This document shows positions 8,464 through 15,418 of a DNA stretch of 22,991 nucleotides, piece after piece. The translations under genes were made by a program, and so were the position numbers. The DNA is from a virus. Where the stretch lies: positions 1 through 22,991 of the IMG/VR virus record IMGVR_UViG_3300032011_000142, one strand, 5' to 3'. Position 1 is the stretch's first letter, and the number at the start of each line of letters is the position of its first letter. A model generated the notes under the pieces. The model was not told where the DNA came from. It saw only the letters and a program-made list of their open reading frames with translations, and ran no database searches.

Positions 8464-8802
8464 TTACGGCTCCGCTACTTGCTGAAAAGTAGCCGAAATA
8501 GACGCTCTATTTGCATAAGGGATTGTTTTGTTCCAATTCCTACAGATGTATTTACCTGCGGAATCTCCCGGCGGTGTCCAACTAAAAGATTCCTGTCCTT
8601 TTCTTGCCACAAGAAAATCTTCAATTGTGTCGGCATCCGACTCGCTTAAATTGTCCCATCTTGGTTGATACATTTTCAAATCTTGATTTAATCCAAAAAC
8701 CAGTCGACTCGAATAACCGTCACCGTATCGGACTTCAAGAACTCGGGGACTACTAGATTTTGCTAACCCGTAATTTGGATTTATCGAAGGAAAATTTGCC
8801 AT
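8464..8802 (-). CDS. M: Minor tail protein, lambda gpM-like (112 aa)
   Basis: The sequence fits the phage minor tail protein M family: 'VLEVRYGDGYSSRLVFGLN', a central 'YQPRWDNLSESDADTIEDFL' and the conserved end 'ESFSWTPPGDSAGKYICRNW'. Family length is about 110 residues, as here. M sits at the distal end of the tail tube in the tip complex. The gene follows the tape measure stop by three bases and precedes L by three bases, the lambda order H-M-L-K-I-J. The start is ATG. Confidence 0.92.
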   Translation of the reverse strand: MANFPSINPNYGLAKSSSPRVLEVRYGDGYSSRLVFGLNQDLKMYQPRWDNLSESDADTIEDFLVARKGQESFSWTPPGDSAGKYICRNWNKTIPYANRASISATFQQVAEP

Positions 8803-8805
8803 AAG

Positions 8806-10872
8806 TTAAACCGCTAATAATCCGCCCGGTCTTTTCTGGCGGACTAGTTCAGCCTGAATTGCTGCCCCTATCATATTGCCCAACTGTGCGGCTTGGTCGC
8901 CTTCACCTTCAACTGAAGAACCAGACGCATCAACATTGACGGACACATTGACGGAACCACCTCCACCTAATTGATTATTCGGAATAATTGTTCCAGCCTG
9001 ACGAGGAACAAAAAGTTCCGGACCACGCTCCCCAACGAGCGCAGGTTTTCCAACTGGCGGCTTTCCTCCTGCTGCAAAGCCCGGAAGACCAAAATATTTA
9101 AAGGCTGCTCCGATGGCCATATCAATCAACATATCCTGAATTTTATTTGCAATATTTCCAAGCATTTCACCCAATGATTGAGTGCCCTTTATTAGCCCTT
9201 TGATCCCTTGCGCCAAGCTTTGCGAGATAGTAACGCCAACCTGTTTAAATCCTTCGTCTAAATATTTTGTTAATTCAATTTGCTTTTTCAACGAAGCTTC
9301 TGCTTTTTTATTTGCTTCTTGTTTTTCTTCTTTGTTCTTTTTAAACGTTTCTGGTTCGAATTGACTTTCATCTAAAGTCTCAAATTGCAATCTTGAGATC
9401 GGTTCAGCACTAACCCCAAACATCCGCTTCGCCCAAGCTGGCATGGAGTTCTGTATATCAATAAACGCGTTCTTCATCGCAATGACAAGGTTGCGTCCAT
9501 ATAGTTTTGATGCCGCCATTGCTCTTTGTAATCGCCTTTCAAGATCAATAAAAGAATTAGCCCAAGCCTTTTCAAAATCTTGAATAATATTTATTTGTTC
9601 AATTCCAAACGCCTCACCAATCGCCGAACTAATACCCTTAATGACTTGAAAGACAGCGCGAAAAGGTGCCGCTACAAGTTTCACCGCGACAGCAAGAAGG
9701 TCAATCCCTATAGCAAGAGCGCGAATGGTTTGCTTCAATATTTCGCCAGCCTCCGAACCTTCTGCAAAAATATTCTGAAATGAAACACCAAGCCGTTTTA
9801 TTTGGCCTTGCAAAGTATCCGACGCTGTAAAGGCTGCTCGAGCTGCAACGCCATTAGCCTTTTCCTGACTCTCGACTAATTCTCGATACCTTTCCATATC
9901 TTTCAATATCGGCGCCATAACCTGAATCGCTTCCGCCCCAAAAATATCTGTCAAAGCCTGAGTACCCATCCCGCTTAATTTCTCCAAGTTCGCGGCTAAT
10001 CCTTCCGCTTCAATTGTCGTTGCACTTATATCAACCCCGAAATCTTTTAGTTTTTTCTGACCTCGTGAACTTACAAGCTTAAGCATTGAAACCTTCAAAC
10101 CAGTGAAAGCCGTCTCGGCCTTTACACCTGCCGCAGTTGATTGGGCAATAATCGCGTTGACTTCCGACAGAGGGACGTTCAAGGTTGCCGCCACAGAAGC
10201 GACCTTACCAATATTATCCGCATATTCAGAGACAACTATCTTTCCATCGTTCTGAGTTTGAATGAATTGGTCCATTATTTTGCGCGACTCTGAAGCGCTG
10301 GCGCCATACGCATTTAAAACACTTGTTAAAGCATTTCCTGTTGTATTGAGATCAGCGAAGCCACCCGTTGCCCCTTGACTTGCCGCCTTTAAAACTTGCG
10401 CGGCCTCTGCGGCTTTACTAAAACCAGCCGAAGCAACATCATAAGAAGCGGATGTTAATTCTGTAACACTAATTTGATTATTCAACTCAGCCGACACCAT
10501 TTTCAGTTGATGGACTAAATCTTCTGAATTACCTCCTAGAGTTTCAAACTTTGCTTCTCCAAAATCTTGTTTGACTAAAGTGCCAAACATTTGCTGTAAT
10601 GCTGCACCCGCCGCAATTAACGGAAGGATTGGAGCCAGTGCCGCATGTAACGCCATCCCCGCGCCAGCAATTCCCGGCGTTGCCGCTTTAGCTGCGCCAC
10701 CTATCCCAAGAAAACCGAGAGCTGTTCCTTTTAATCCACCTTGAACAACCTTTAATTTTGAACCTTGCTTATTAATCGTTCCATTGAATTTCTTTGCTTG
10801 CGCGTCAACTTTTTTCAGACCATTGATTGTCTGTCCAGTTTCAAGGCGTAAAGCAATACCGACTTGTTTCAT
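8806..10872 (-). CDS. Tape measure protein (688 aa)
   Basis: This long helical protein sets tail length and is ejected ahead of the DNA. Residues 1-50 are basic (LKKVDAQAKKFNGTINKQGS). A Gly/Ala-rich hydrophobic segment lies at about 55-100. The classical TMP core follows, with 'SASYDVASAGFSKAAEAAQVL' split by conserved small residues and 'SVLNAYGASASESRKIMDQF', up to about 340 (TIGR01760-type). A second hydrophobic segment (IDLLAVAVKLVAAPFRAVFQ) lies near 395. A charged coiled-coil segment (KKNKEEKQEANKKAEASLKK) is near 520. The C-terminus has 'GFAAGGKPPVGKPALVGERG' and 'PELFVP' near 597-625, the lambda H-like ending. By the usual 1.5 Å per residue rule a tail near 100 nm would be expected. 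It starts two bases after the tail terminator stop, with no tail tube gene between. Confidence 0.95.
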   Translation of the reverse strand: MKQVGIALRLETGQTINGLKKVDAQAKKFNGTINKQGSKLKVVQGGLKGTALGFLGIGGAAKAATPGIAGAGMALHAALAPILPLIAAGAALQQMFGTLVKQDFGEAKFETLGGNSEDLVHQLKMVSAELNNQISVTELTSASYDVASAGFSKAAEAAQVLKAASQGATGGFADLNTTGNALTSVLNAYGASASESRKIMDQFIQTQNDGKIVVSEYADNIGKVASVAATLNVPLSEVNAIIAQSTAAGVKAETAFTGLKVSMLKLVSSRGQKKLKDFGVDISATTIEAEGLAANLEKLSGMGTQALTDIFGAEAIQVMAPILKDMERYRELVESQEKANGVAARAAFTASDTLQGQIKRLGVSFQNIFAEGSEAGEILKQTIRALAIGIDLLAVAVKLVAAPFRAVFQVIKGISSAIGEAFGIEQINIIQDFEKAWANSFIDLERRLQRAMAASKLYGRNLVIAMKNAFIDIQNSMPAWAKRMFGVSAEPISRLQFETLDESQFEPETFKKNKEEKQEANKKAEASLKKQIELTKYLDEGFKQVGVTISQSLAQGIKGLIKGTQSLGEMLGNIANKIQDMLIDMAIGAAFKYFGLPGFAAGGKPPVGKPALVGERGPELFVPRQAGTIIPNNQLGGGGSVNVSVNVDASGSSVEGEGDQAAQLGNMIGAAIQAELVRQKRPGGLLAV

Positions 10873-10875
10873 TAT

Positions 10876-11289
10876 TTACACCGCCTCGAAAATATCGAAA
10901 GTGATCCTGACCTGAGTCTGAAAATATGATTCAGGTTCGGGATTGACAAAAACTTCAGGGCCAACAGGCGCATCAAAATAAACCCCTGAAACTTTTACTT
11001 TATTATAAAGATCTCTAATCCTTTTCCCGACAATAAAATTTTCACCCGGTCCCATTCCTTTCGTACTAAATACATTAAAAACAACAACGCCACTAACCTT
11101 ATTCTGATCCATCGAAACATAGGAACTACTACCAAAACTAATATCGCATTGAACCCAAGTTTTTTTATTTGGTGGCTTAAAAGGCGTGTTATTAAAAACG
11201 ACCGTAATTGGTGGAGTGCCTGTTAAGAGTTCATCTTGTAAACGCGTTTCAATCGTCGATCTGACTGTGTTTAAATCTGCCGCGGCCAT
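10876..11289 (-). CDS. Tail terminator-like protein, DUF4128 type (137 aa)
   Basis: The start 'LNTVRSTIETRLQDELLTGT' is a helix typical of tail terminator (lambda U/DUF4128) proteins. A central strand-rich part contains 'WVQCDISFGSS' and 'VVFNVFSTKGMGPGE'. The end reads 'YFQTQVRITFDIFEAV'. The protein caps the tail tube at its head-proximal end and joins it to the neck. It shares TAATG with the stop of the gp10-like gene upstream and is followed immediately by the tape measure. In most siphoviruses the tail tube and chaperone genes would come next. Confidence 0.85.
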   Translation of the reverse strand: MAAADLNTVRSTIETRLQDELLTGTPPITVVFNNTPFKPPNKKTWVQCDISFGSSSYVSMDQNKVSGVVVFNVFSTKGMGPGENFIVGKRIRDLYNKVKVSGVYFDAPVGPEVFVNPEPESYFQTQVRITFDIFEAV

Positions 11290-11747
11290 TACTTACCACC
11301 CCACGCTTTCCAGAGTTGCTTGCTTCTATCTTCAAGGTCTTTTTCTATTAAGTCAATCCAGCCAACCTTTTGTTTTATAGCTTCGCCTCTTTTCTTATTT
11401 CCGCTTCTATATTTTCCACCCCAAGAAGGCGGCAAGCTTGTCCCAAAAACAACAGGCTCCGCATAAGGCAAATTGTTATGCACGTAATAAGTATTTCCAA
11501 CTTTTTCTTTCCCGACAATGTAATTACTTCCTTTAGCTGGCCCCGCATTTTGATATTTACCCGGTGGCTTTGGTGCGCCGCTTGTGTCGTTTTGTCCTAT
11601 CTGCCAACTAGCCGCAAGTCTTCCTGTATCAACTGGCGTTCCTTGTTTTACTAACGAATCGGCTTCTAAAACCAAAACGCGCATTAATTGATCCAACTCC
11701 TTTTCATATTCTGGACCCATATCAAGAATAGAAATGTTGTCAAACAT
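11289..11747 (-). CDS. HK97 gp10-like neck/tail completion protein (152 aa)
   Basis: The family signature is present: an N-terminal helix (EYEKELDQLMRVLVLEADSL), then 'VKQGTPVDTGRLAASWQIG', the hallmark 'PVDTGrLraSw' of HK97 gp10-like minor proteins. It continues with 'YYVHNNLPYAEPVVFG' and a basic C-terminus (DRSKQLWKAWGGK). These proteins sit at the head-tail interface or top of the tail. TAATG overlaps join it to genes on both sides, showing tight translational coupling. Length is normal for the family. Confidence 0.88.
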   Translation of the reverse strand: MFDNISILDMGPEYEKELDQLMRVLVLEADSLVKQGTPVDTGRLAASWQIGQNDTSGAPKPPGKYQNAGPAKGSNYIVGKEKVGNTYYVHNNLPYAEPVVFGTSLPPSWGGKYRSGNKKRGEAIKQKVGWIDLIEKDLEDRSKQLWKAWGGK

Positions 11748-12109
11748 TATGCCCTCAAGTACAAAACATAATTAAGGAAAATACCCGCCTGAATTTCTTT
11801 TTCAACTCTCACAATTTGATATGTTATTCCACTCATAATAAGTTCATCCGTCGTTGAAGGCTCAACAGTTAAAGCATCCGAGGCGATCATTATTTTTAAA
11901 TCATCGCCCTGAATTAATTCATTAACTTCCCGTTGATTAACAGACGACAAAACACCCTTCAAGGAAGTATCACTTGTCGAGCGATTAACTTTACTGTTCT
12001 TAACGTCGTACGTTCCCATCGTCACGCGCCTAAAAGTCACAGAGGTTCCGATGCCGGTCGTTGCGACAACTTTACCGATGACTTTTTTTAGGCCCGTTTC
12101 AAGTCCCAT
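11747..12109 (-). CDS. Head closure / head-tail connector-like protein (120 aa)
   Basis: This small β-rich protein (VTFRRVTMGTYDVKNSKVNR, then 'LKGVLSSVNQREVNELIQGD', 'DELIMSGITYQIVRVEKE', ending in YVLYLRA) fits head-closure (stopper) proteins in length and pattern: a β-barrel with a 'G..y.V..v' strand near the C-terminus. It lies between the connector genes and the gp10-like gene, exactly where the stopper is encoded in siphoviruses. It begins at the base after the stop of the 78-residue gene and its own stop overlaps the next start (TAATG). The assignment rests mainly on position and size. Confidence 0.72.
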   Translation of the reverse strand: MGLETGLKKVIGKVVATTGIGTSVTFRRVTMGTYDVKNSKVNRSTSDTSLKGVLSSVNQREVNELIQGDDLKIMIASDALTVEPSTTDELIMSGITYQIVRVEKEIQAGIFLNYVLYLRA

Positions 12110-12346
12110 TTATAAATGATAGGCAATAACAGAACCCGCGCTTGTCTGAGTAATACTTGTGAAGACTCCCTCAATTTCTGTGCTTGCTTTTAGATCAATT
12201 CCAGAAACAGTTGAAGAACCATTCTTTGTGACATTTGGAGAAACCAAAGTAACAGTCGAATCTGTTAAGCAAGTGATTTTCCCAAACCTCCCTGTATGGG
12301 CGTTTGTGTCTGTGATAATAACCGCTGATGAATAGGCGTAACCCAT
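12110..12346 (-). CDS. Small β-rich structural protein (78 aa)
   Basis: The sequence has a pattern often seen in short cyanophage or marine-phage structural proteins: 'TNAHTGRFGKITCLTDSTVT', then LVSPNVTKNG, 'LKASTEIEGVFTSITQTSAG', ending SVIAYHL. Alternating hydrophobic residues predict a single β-sandwich or a short trimeric spike. It sits between the 185-residue connector and the closure protein, five bases from the former and directly adjacent to the latter. It is therefore virion-associated by context. A decoration or neck-spike role is possible, but no function is assigned. Confidence 0.7.
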   Translation of the reverse strand: MGYAYSSAVIITDTNAHTGRFGKITCLTDSTVTLVSPNVTKNGSSTVSGIDLKASTEIEGVFTSITQTSAGSVIAYHL

Positions 12347-12351
12347 TTTGT

Positions 12352-12909
12352 TTAGCTCCGTTTGATTGATACATTACCCGGCCCACTTATTCTAAGACCT
12401 CTTAAGGTTCTTTCATACATTGGCGGAACACGATCAGCGCCAACAGCTCCCGTACTCATAGGTTCAACAGCAATTCCACCAACCCCGACGCGTTTATAAT
12501 CTTCCAAACCTGAAAGTCCTAAACCCGCTTTGTTGTTGTTTAAGTAAACAGCCAATATGACCTGTGCTTCTTTTACTTGAACAGGTATTTCCGTAGTTGT
12601 ATAATAATCCGCCGTTAATGTATAAGGAAAACCAGCAATCGAACGGTTATAAGTGTCAGGTTTTAGGACTCCTTCTCTTGGCCATTGCATCCCCTGAGTA
12701 TCTGTTGCCCTAGCGCCTAGAAATCTTTCACTGTCAACTCTTACCGCCGCAGTATATAAAGCTCTGTTTTTCTGGTCGGTTGTTGCGGACGCCCATGCAG
12801 CGACGTCGTCATCTTCAACAAGACCATCAATTAAATCTTGTGCATCAGTCAGAGCTAGGTAACTGTTCGCGTTCGACGCTCCGACCGTGTGATGAATCGT
12901 TATTGCCAT
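12352..12909 (-). CDS. Head-tail adaptor (DnaT-like/Ad1-type, 185 aa)
   Basis: The N-terminus 'ASNANSYLALTDAQDLIDGL' followed by 'KNRALYTAAVRVDSERFLGA' and 'GMQWPREGV' matches the family often labelled 'DnaT-like ssDNA-binding' in databases. In phages it is found next to capsid genes and is a connector (adaptor) bound to the portal. The middle 'PVQVKEAQVILAVYLNNNKA' is helical. The C-terminus is Gly-rich (RVGVGGIAVEPMSTGAVG), ending RISGPGNVSIKRS. It follows the capsid and decoration genes and precedes head closure. A replication role is unlikely given this context. It overlaps by 65 bases with a 59-residue gene that starts upstream. Confidence 0.8.
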   Translation of the reverse strand: MAITIHHTVGASNANSYLALTDAQDLIDGLVEDDDVAAWASATTDQKNRALYTAAVRVDSERFLGARATDTQGMQWPREGVLKPDTYNRSIAGFPYTLTADYYTTTEIPVQVKEAQVILAVYLNNNKAGLGLSGLEDYKRVGVGGIAVEPMSTGAVGADRVPPMYERTLRGLRISGPGNVSIKRS

Positions 12910-13024
12910 TTGTTAAAGGCTTGGTTTTTCTTTTACGTTTTGGCTTTGCCTTGACAGTAGAACAGGAAGCCGTCGAAGCGGCCTCCAATTCTGCTTGCCT
13001 TCGCCTAAATGCGAATAATCCCAT
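12845..13024 (-). CDS. Small basic protein (59 aa), overlapping reading frame
   Basis: Reading the minus strand from ATG 13024 gives an open frame of 59 codons ending at TGA 12847-12845. The protein begins MGLFAFRRRQAELEAAS and has a very basic middle, KAKPKRKRKTKP (residues 25-36). The ATG overlaps the stop of the decoration gene as TAATG, the same junction used by several other pairs in this operon, which argues that it is translated. It fills an otherwise empty 113-base gap and runs 65 bases into the adaptor gene in another frame. Small basic proteins just after the capsid gene occur in many phages, with unknown function. Binding of DNA or the acidic portal region would fit the charge but is speculation. 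Confidence 0.62.
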   Translation of the reverse strand: MGLFAFRRRQAELEAASTASCSTVKAKPKRKRKTKPLTNGNNDSSHGRSVEREQLPSSD

Positions 13025-13437
13025 TAGTGGGCAGAAGTCACACCAGAGTAAACAGTGATCGCTTCAGAGCCGCTTGCAATAGCTGTAACACGTCCCAAGA
13101 AAGCGCGTGTTGCTGCTGCTGCTGCGGTGTTTGTGTTATCACCGTCAAGAGTAACGCCTGTTCCTCCTGCCAAAGTCATAGCGTGAGTAGAGGCCGCTTG
13201 ATTTCTCAAAGTGATTGAGAAAGTTGTACCAATACGAACACCAGATCCAAGCTCGGAAACAATTGCTGCTGCTGTTGCTGTAGTAACGGTTTTCGCTCCT
13301 GTAGGAGTCATTACGACAAGACTGTTAACAGACTGAGCCGCTGTCAAAGTTGTGTCAGCGTCGGACGCTGCTACAAGTTCAACGCTTGAGTTCTCTCTGT
13401 TAAAAACAGGATTCTCAAGTTGGAAAATACTAGCCAT
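13024..13437 (-). CDS. Probable head decoration protein (137 aa)
   Basis: This protein is rich in Ala, Thr, Val and Ser with strand-forming segments ('SVNSLVVMTPTGAKTVTTAT', 'TTFSITLRNQAASTHAMTLA', 'GGTGVTLDGDNTNTAAAAAT', 'VTAIASGSEAITVYSG'). It resembles capsid-stabilising or decoration proteins of marine phages. Its gene directly follows the capsid gene with a TAATG overlap, suggesting high and coupled production. The poly-Ala stretch comes from GCT/GCA repeats in the DNA. Because no tail tube gene is found elsewhere in the window, this product should also be tested as an unusual tube protein, but position and composition favour decoration. Confidence 0.68.
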   Translation of the reverse strand: MASIFQLENPVFNRENSSVELVAASDADTTLTAAQSVNSLVVMTPTGAKTVTTATAAAIVSELGSGVRIGTTFSITLRNQAASTHAMTLAGGTGVTLDGDNTNTAAAAATRAFLGRVTAIASGSEAITVYSGVTSAH

Positions 13438-14468
13438 TAGTCCATATTAGATAAATTGGACACTCTTACGATCCCAACGTTTTTGGTTTCGTATACCTTG
13501 CTCCAGTTAGTAACTGTTGAAAGCTGACTAGCTGTAGGGTTCGCTGTAGTCACTGCCCACTTAGATCCGATTGGATGATAAATGTAGTGAAGGTCGAAAC
13601 TCATAGCATCAGACTTGGCAAGGATGTCCCTGTCAAATTCTGTTTTAAGTCCTGCCTGCTGGCCGCTACCTACTGAACCGTTAGCAAACAAATAAGTCGC
13701 GTAAACTGTTGAAGCTCCAGAGCCTTTAGTTGTTACGTCATCAGAAACAATAACGTTCAAACCGCAGTACTTAGGAACAGTGCCTTCGCCACCGTAAGCC
13801 GCAGCAATTGAACCACCTGAAGCGGTTGCACTTGCATTTGTATCAGCAGCAAGAACGAAATCAACCATCTTGCGCTCTAACAAGTCATAAAAGACGTTGC
13901 TGTGAACACAAATGGAGGTAAGCTTTCCGCCTTGATCGCCAAGCTTTGCTTTTGCTTTTGCAATATGGCCGGGGCTTAATGCTGTTCTTGTATCACCTGC
14001 TAAAGCATCAACAGCTAAATCAGAGAAAGCGGTGTTTCCTGCATTAAGAGCAGAAAGATCACCAAACACACCCGCCAAAGTATTTAATAAATCCTTCTGA
14101 CGTTCGTGAGCAATATAAGAAGCAAGCTTTGTTCCAACTGCCTTAAGAGGATCAGAACCAGCCGCTAATGCTGCCAAGTCTCTAGCTTCGAAAGCATCGC
14201 CACGATGTAAAACCGCTGCGACTTGCTTGTCTGCTGTGATCTTCTCAGGAACAAGAGAAGTGCTGTCTGTTAAAACCTTGAATGTGCTGTTAAGGTTCGC
14301 ATTCCAAAAAGGAACATTAACGAAATCACCACCATCCTCGGATGCGTTGAGCTGCGCCATTGGTTGAACAACACCAGACGCCAAGAAGGCATCCTTTTTA
14401 GTTGTTTCTTCATTGACGTAGCTCTCAAACACCTCGGGGATAATGACGTCGCTTCTAAGCGTGGCCAT
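13437..14468 (-). CDS. Major capsid protein (343 aa)
   Basis: This is an HK97-fold coat protein of the gp13-like type by sequence style. The N-terminal arm is 'DVIIPEVFESYVNEETTKKD', followed by 'DFVNVPFWNAN'. The long helix region is 'KQVAAVLHRGDAFEARDLAA', then 'YIAHERQKDLLNTLAGVFGD'. The core includes 'PGHIAKAKAKLGDQGGKLTS' with 'ICVHSNVFYDLLERKMVDFV', and the C-terminal part is 'DRDILAKSDAMSFDLHYIYH' then 'PIGSKW'. No prohead protease or N-terminal delta domain is seen. The separate scaffold gene upstream replaces it. The ATG at 14468 has no Shine-Dalgarno site (ATAAATTTCGGCA precedes it), which is notable for the most highly expressed product. The stop overlaps the decoration gene start. 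Confidence 0.92.
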   Translation of the reverse strand: MATLRSDVIIPEVFESYVNEETTKKDAFLASGVVQPMAQLNASEDGGDFVNVPFWNANLNSTFKVLTDSTSLVPEKITADKQVAAVLHRGDAFEARDLAALAAGSDPLKAVGTKLASYIAHERQKDLLNTLAGVFGDLSALNAGNTAFSDLAVDALAGDTRTALSPGHIAKAKAKLGDQGGKLTSICVHSNVFYDLLERKMVDFVLAADTNASATASGGSIAAAYGGEGTVPKYCGLNVIVSDDVTTKGSGASTVYATYLFANGSVGSGQQAGLKTEFDRDILAKSDAMSFDLHYIYHPIGSKWAVTTANPTASQLSTVTNWSKVYETKNVGIVRVSNLSNMD

Positions 14469-14496
14469 TGCCGAAATTTATGAAAGTGTATTATTC

Positions 14497-14507
14497 GCCC
14501 GCAGGGC
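14497..14507 (-). repeat. Short CC-TGC-GG hairpin upstream of capsid gene
   Basis: On the minus strand this reads GCCCTGCGGGC, a 4-bp stem with a TGC triloop, 29 bases upstream of the capsid ATG within the 92-base gap between scaffold and capsid. Two more hairpins with the same CC-TGC-GG core but different flanking base pairs lie at 15308-15320 and 21548-21558. The rest of the gap (AACAGT...ACTGT arms, an AT-rich run near the ATG) shows no convincing promoter or terminator. Confidence 0.4.
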
Positions 14508-14560
14508 TACAGTCCGCAGCGCAGCCTTGAAACTGTTACCGACTATCTTAGCGCGTTATC

Positions 14561-15304
14561 TTATTTGTTTGCAGAAATTATATCCTTAGCCTTTAACCAA
14601 GCGTCACGACCATACCTCTTATAAATATCGTGTTCAACATCATGCTCGCCATTAGCGAGCCTTTTCATTAGGTCGGAATCAATGCCCGCAGCATTGCCAG
14701 AAGCAGAACTTCGACTTGCTGGCGCTCCGCTTCCTTGAGGTGAAGGATCTTTTAATAAATAATCGCGCTTATCTTCGACGAGTTTATTTTTAATCCACTC
14801 GGTAACGGGTGGTCTGTCGTATCCATCAATAACAACAGGAACGCCATCTTTCATTTCGATCTTTTCTTTAGGCAAGAAATTATTCAAAACAAGATCAGGA
14901 TCTCGAACGACTTCAGATAAAGCTTGAACGGCTGGATTGATTAACTCAAGATTTTTAACTTTAGATTCAAGCTCTTGAATTGCTTCTTTTTGCTTTGCCT
15001 CCCTTTCCCTGAATTGTTCCTCCCTTGCCGTTAAGGCTTCGCTATATTTCCCTTTACGCTCCAGCTCCGCTTGCTCGCTTTGCTGTTTAAAGGTTAATAA
15101 TTCATTGATGTCGGTTCCTTCAGGTAAACCCGAAAGAGTTTCTTCGACCTTTTTAAACTTCCTTTTTTCTTCTAGGAGTTCTTTGTTCTTGATGTCGGTT
15201 GCATCAATACGACTTTCAAGCTTTTTAACTAAAGCTTGTAAATCTTCGACATTTGTTTGATTTGAATCGCTCGGCGCAGCTTCGCGATTTTGTTCGTCTG
15301 ACAT
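14561..15304 (-). CDS. Capsid scaffold protein (247 aa)
   Basis: This highly charged protein begins with an acidic Asn/Gln-rich tail and then has a long predicted coiled coil (about residues 22-125), including 'LQALVKKLESRIDATDIKNK' and 'SEALTAREEQFREREAKQKE'. A middle segment (PAVQALSEVVRDPDLVLNNF) and a basic-flanked C-terminus (DVEHDIYKRYGRDAWLKAKD) follow. A free-standing helical scaffold directly before the capsid gene is the usual arrangement where no protease is present. It guides procapsid assembly and then leaves. The ATG at 15304 has a small hairpin (15308-15320) starting four bases upstream, in the place where a Shine-Dalgarno site would lie. The nearest purine-rich match is GCGGG within that hairpin. 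Confidence 0.88.
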   Translation of the reverse strand: MSDEQNREAAPSDSNQTNVEDLQALVKKLESRIDATDIKNKELLEEKRKFKKVEETLSGLPEGTDINELLTFKQQSEQAELERKGKYSEALTAREEQFREREAKQKEAIQELESKVKNLELINPAVQALSEVVRDPDLVLNNFLPKEKIEMKDGVPVVIDGYDRPPVTEWIKNKLVEDKRDYLLKDPSPQGSGAPASRSSASGNAAGIDSDLMKRLANGEHDVEHDIYKRYGRDAWLKAKDIISANK

Positions 15305-15307
15305 GAA

Positions 15308-15320
15308 AACCCGCAGGGTT
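15308..15320 (-). repeat. Short CC-TGC-GG hairpin at scaffold start
   Basis: The minus strand reads AACCCTGCGGGTT: a 5-bp stem with a TGC triloop that ends three bases before the scaffold ATG. It shares its core with hairpins at 14497-14507 and 21548-21558, while the outer base pairs differ yet stay complementary. It could limit ribosome access to the start or bind a protein. Confidence 0.4.
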
Positions 15321-15331
15321 GCATTTATATA

Positions 15332-15385
15332 CTAACAATAGCCCTTCTTCTTTGCACCTTTGCCCTTTTTGCCTTTACGTGCCAT
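15332..15385 (-). CDS. Possible 17-residue lysine-rich peptide
   Basis: An ATG at 15385 opens a 17-codon frame (MARKGKKGKGAKKKGYC, stop TAG). It lies upstream of the scaffold gene on the same strand and within the leader of the oppositely oriented 61-residue gene. The near-regular K/G composition ending in Tyr-Cys is unlike random translation of this DNA and resembles tiny basic peptides seen beside phage structural genes. There is no Shine-Dalgarno site. The purine-rich run might equally be a by-product of the T/C-rich strand, so it is listed with low confidence. Confidence 0.3.
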   Translation of the reverse strand: MARKGKKGKGAKKKGYC

Positions 15386-15388
15386 GAT
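15360..15388 (+). promoter_or_regulatory. Weak candidate promoter for the 61-aa plus-strand gene
   Basis: TTGCCC (15360-15365) and CATGAT (15383-15388) are separated by 17 bases and each match the sigma70 hexamers at four of six positions. Transcription would start near 15395, giving a leader of about 24 bases containing AAACGAACC, very like the leader of the unit at 22939. A TATACTAA sequence at 15328-15335 resembles the right-end promoters' -10 but has no -35 partner. This is an inferred site only. Confidence 0.22.
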
Positions 15389-15418
15389 AGAAACAAACGA
15401 ACCACACTTGAACCCATT

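Noticed and set aside
12352-12909. DnaT-like name suggesting a replication protein
   Set aside because: The gene lies among head-neck genes and the family in this context is a connector. No replication genes are nearby.
13107-13126. GCT-type triplet repeat as a possible variable locus
   Set aside because: It encodes an alanine run in the decoration protein, with few and imperfect units. Nothing suggests slippage control.
15328-15335. TATACTAA as a fourth copy of the right-end promoter
   Set aside because: There is no TTGACA-like -35 at 16-18 bases and no TG extension. Only the -10 part matches, so it is mentioned as a resemblance and not called.
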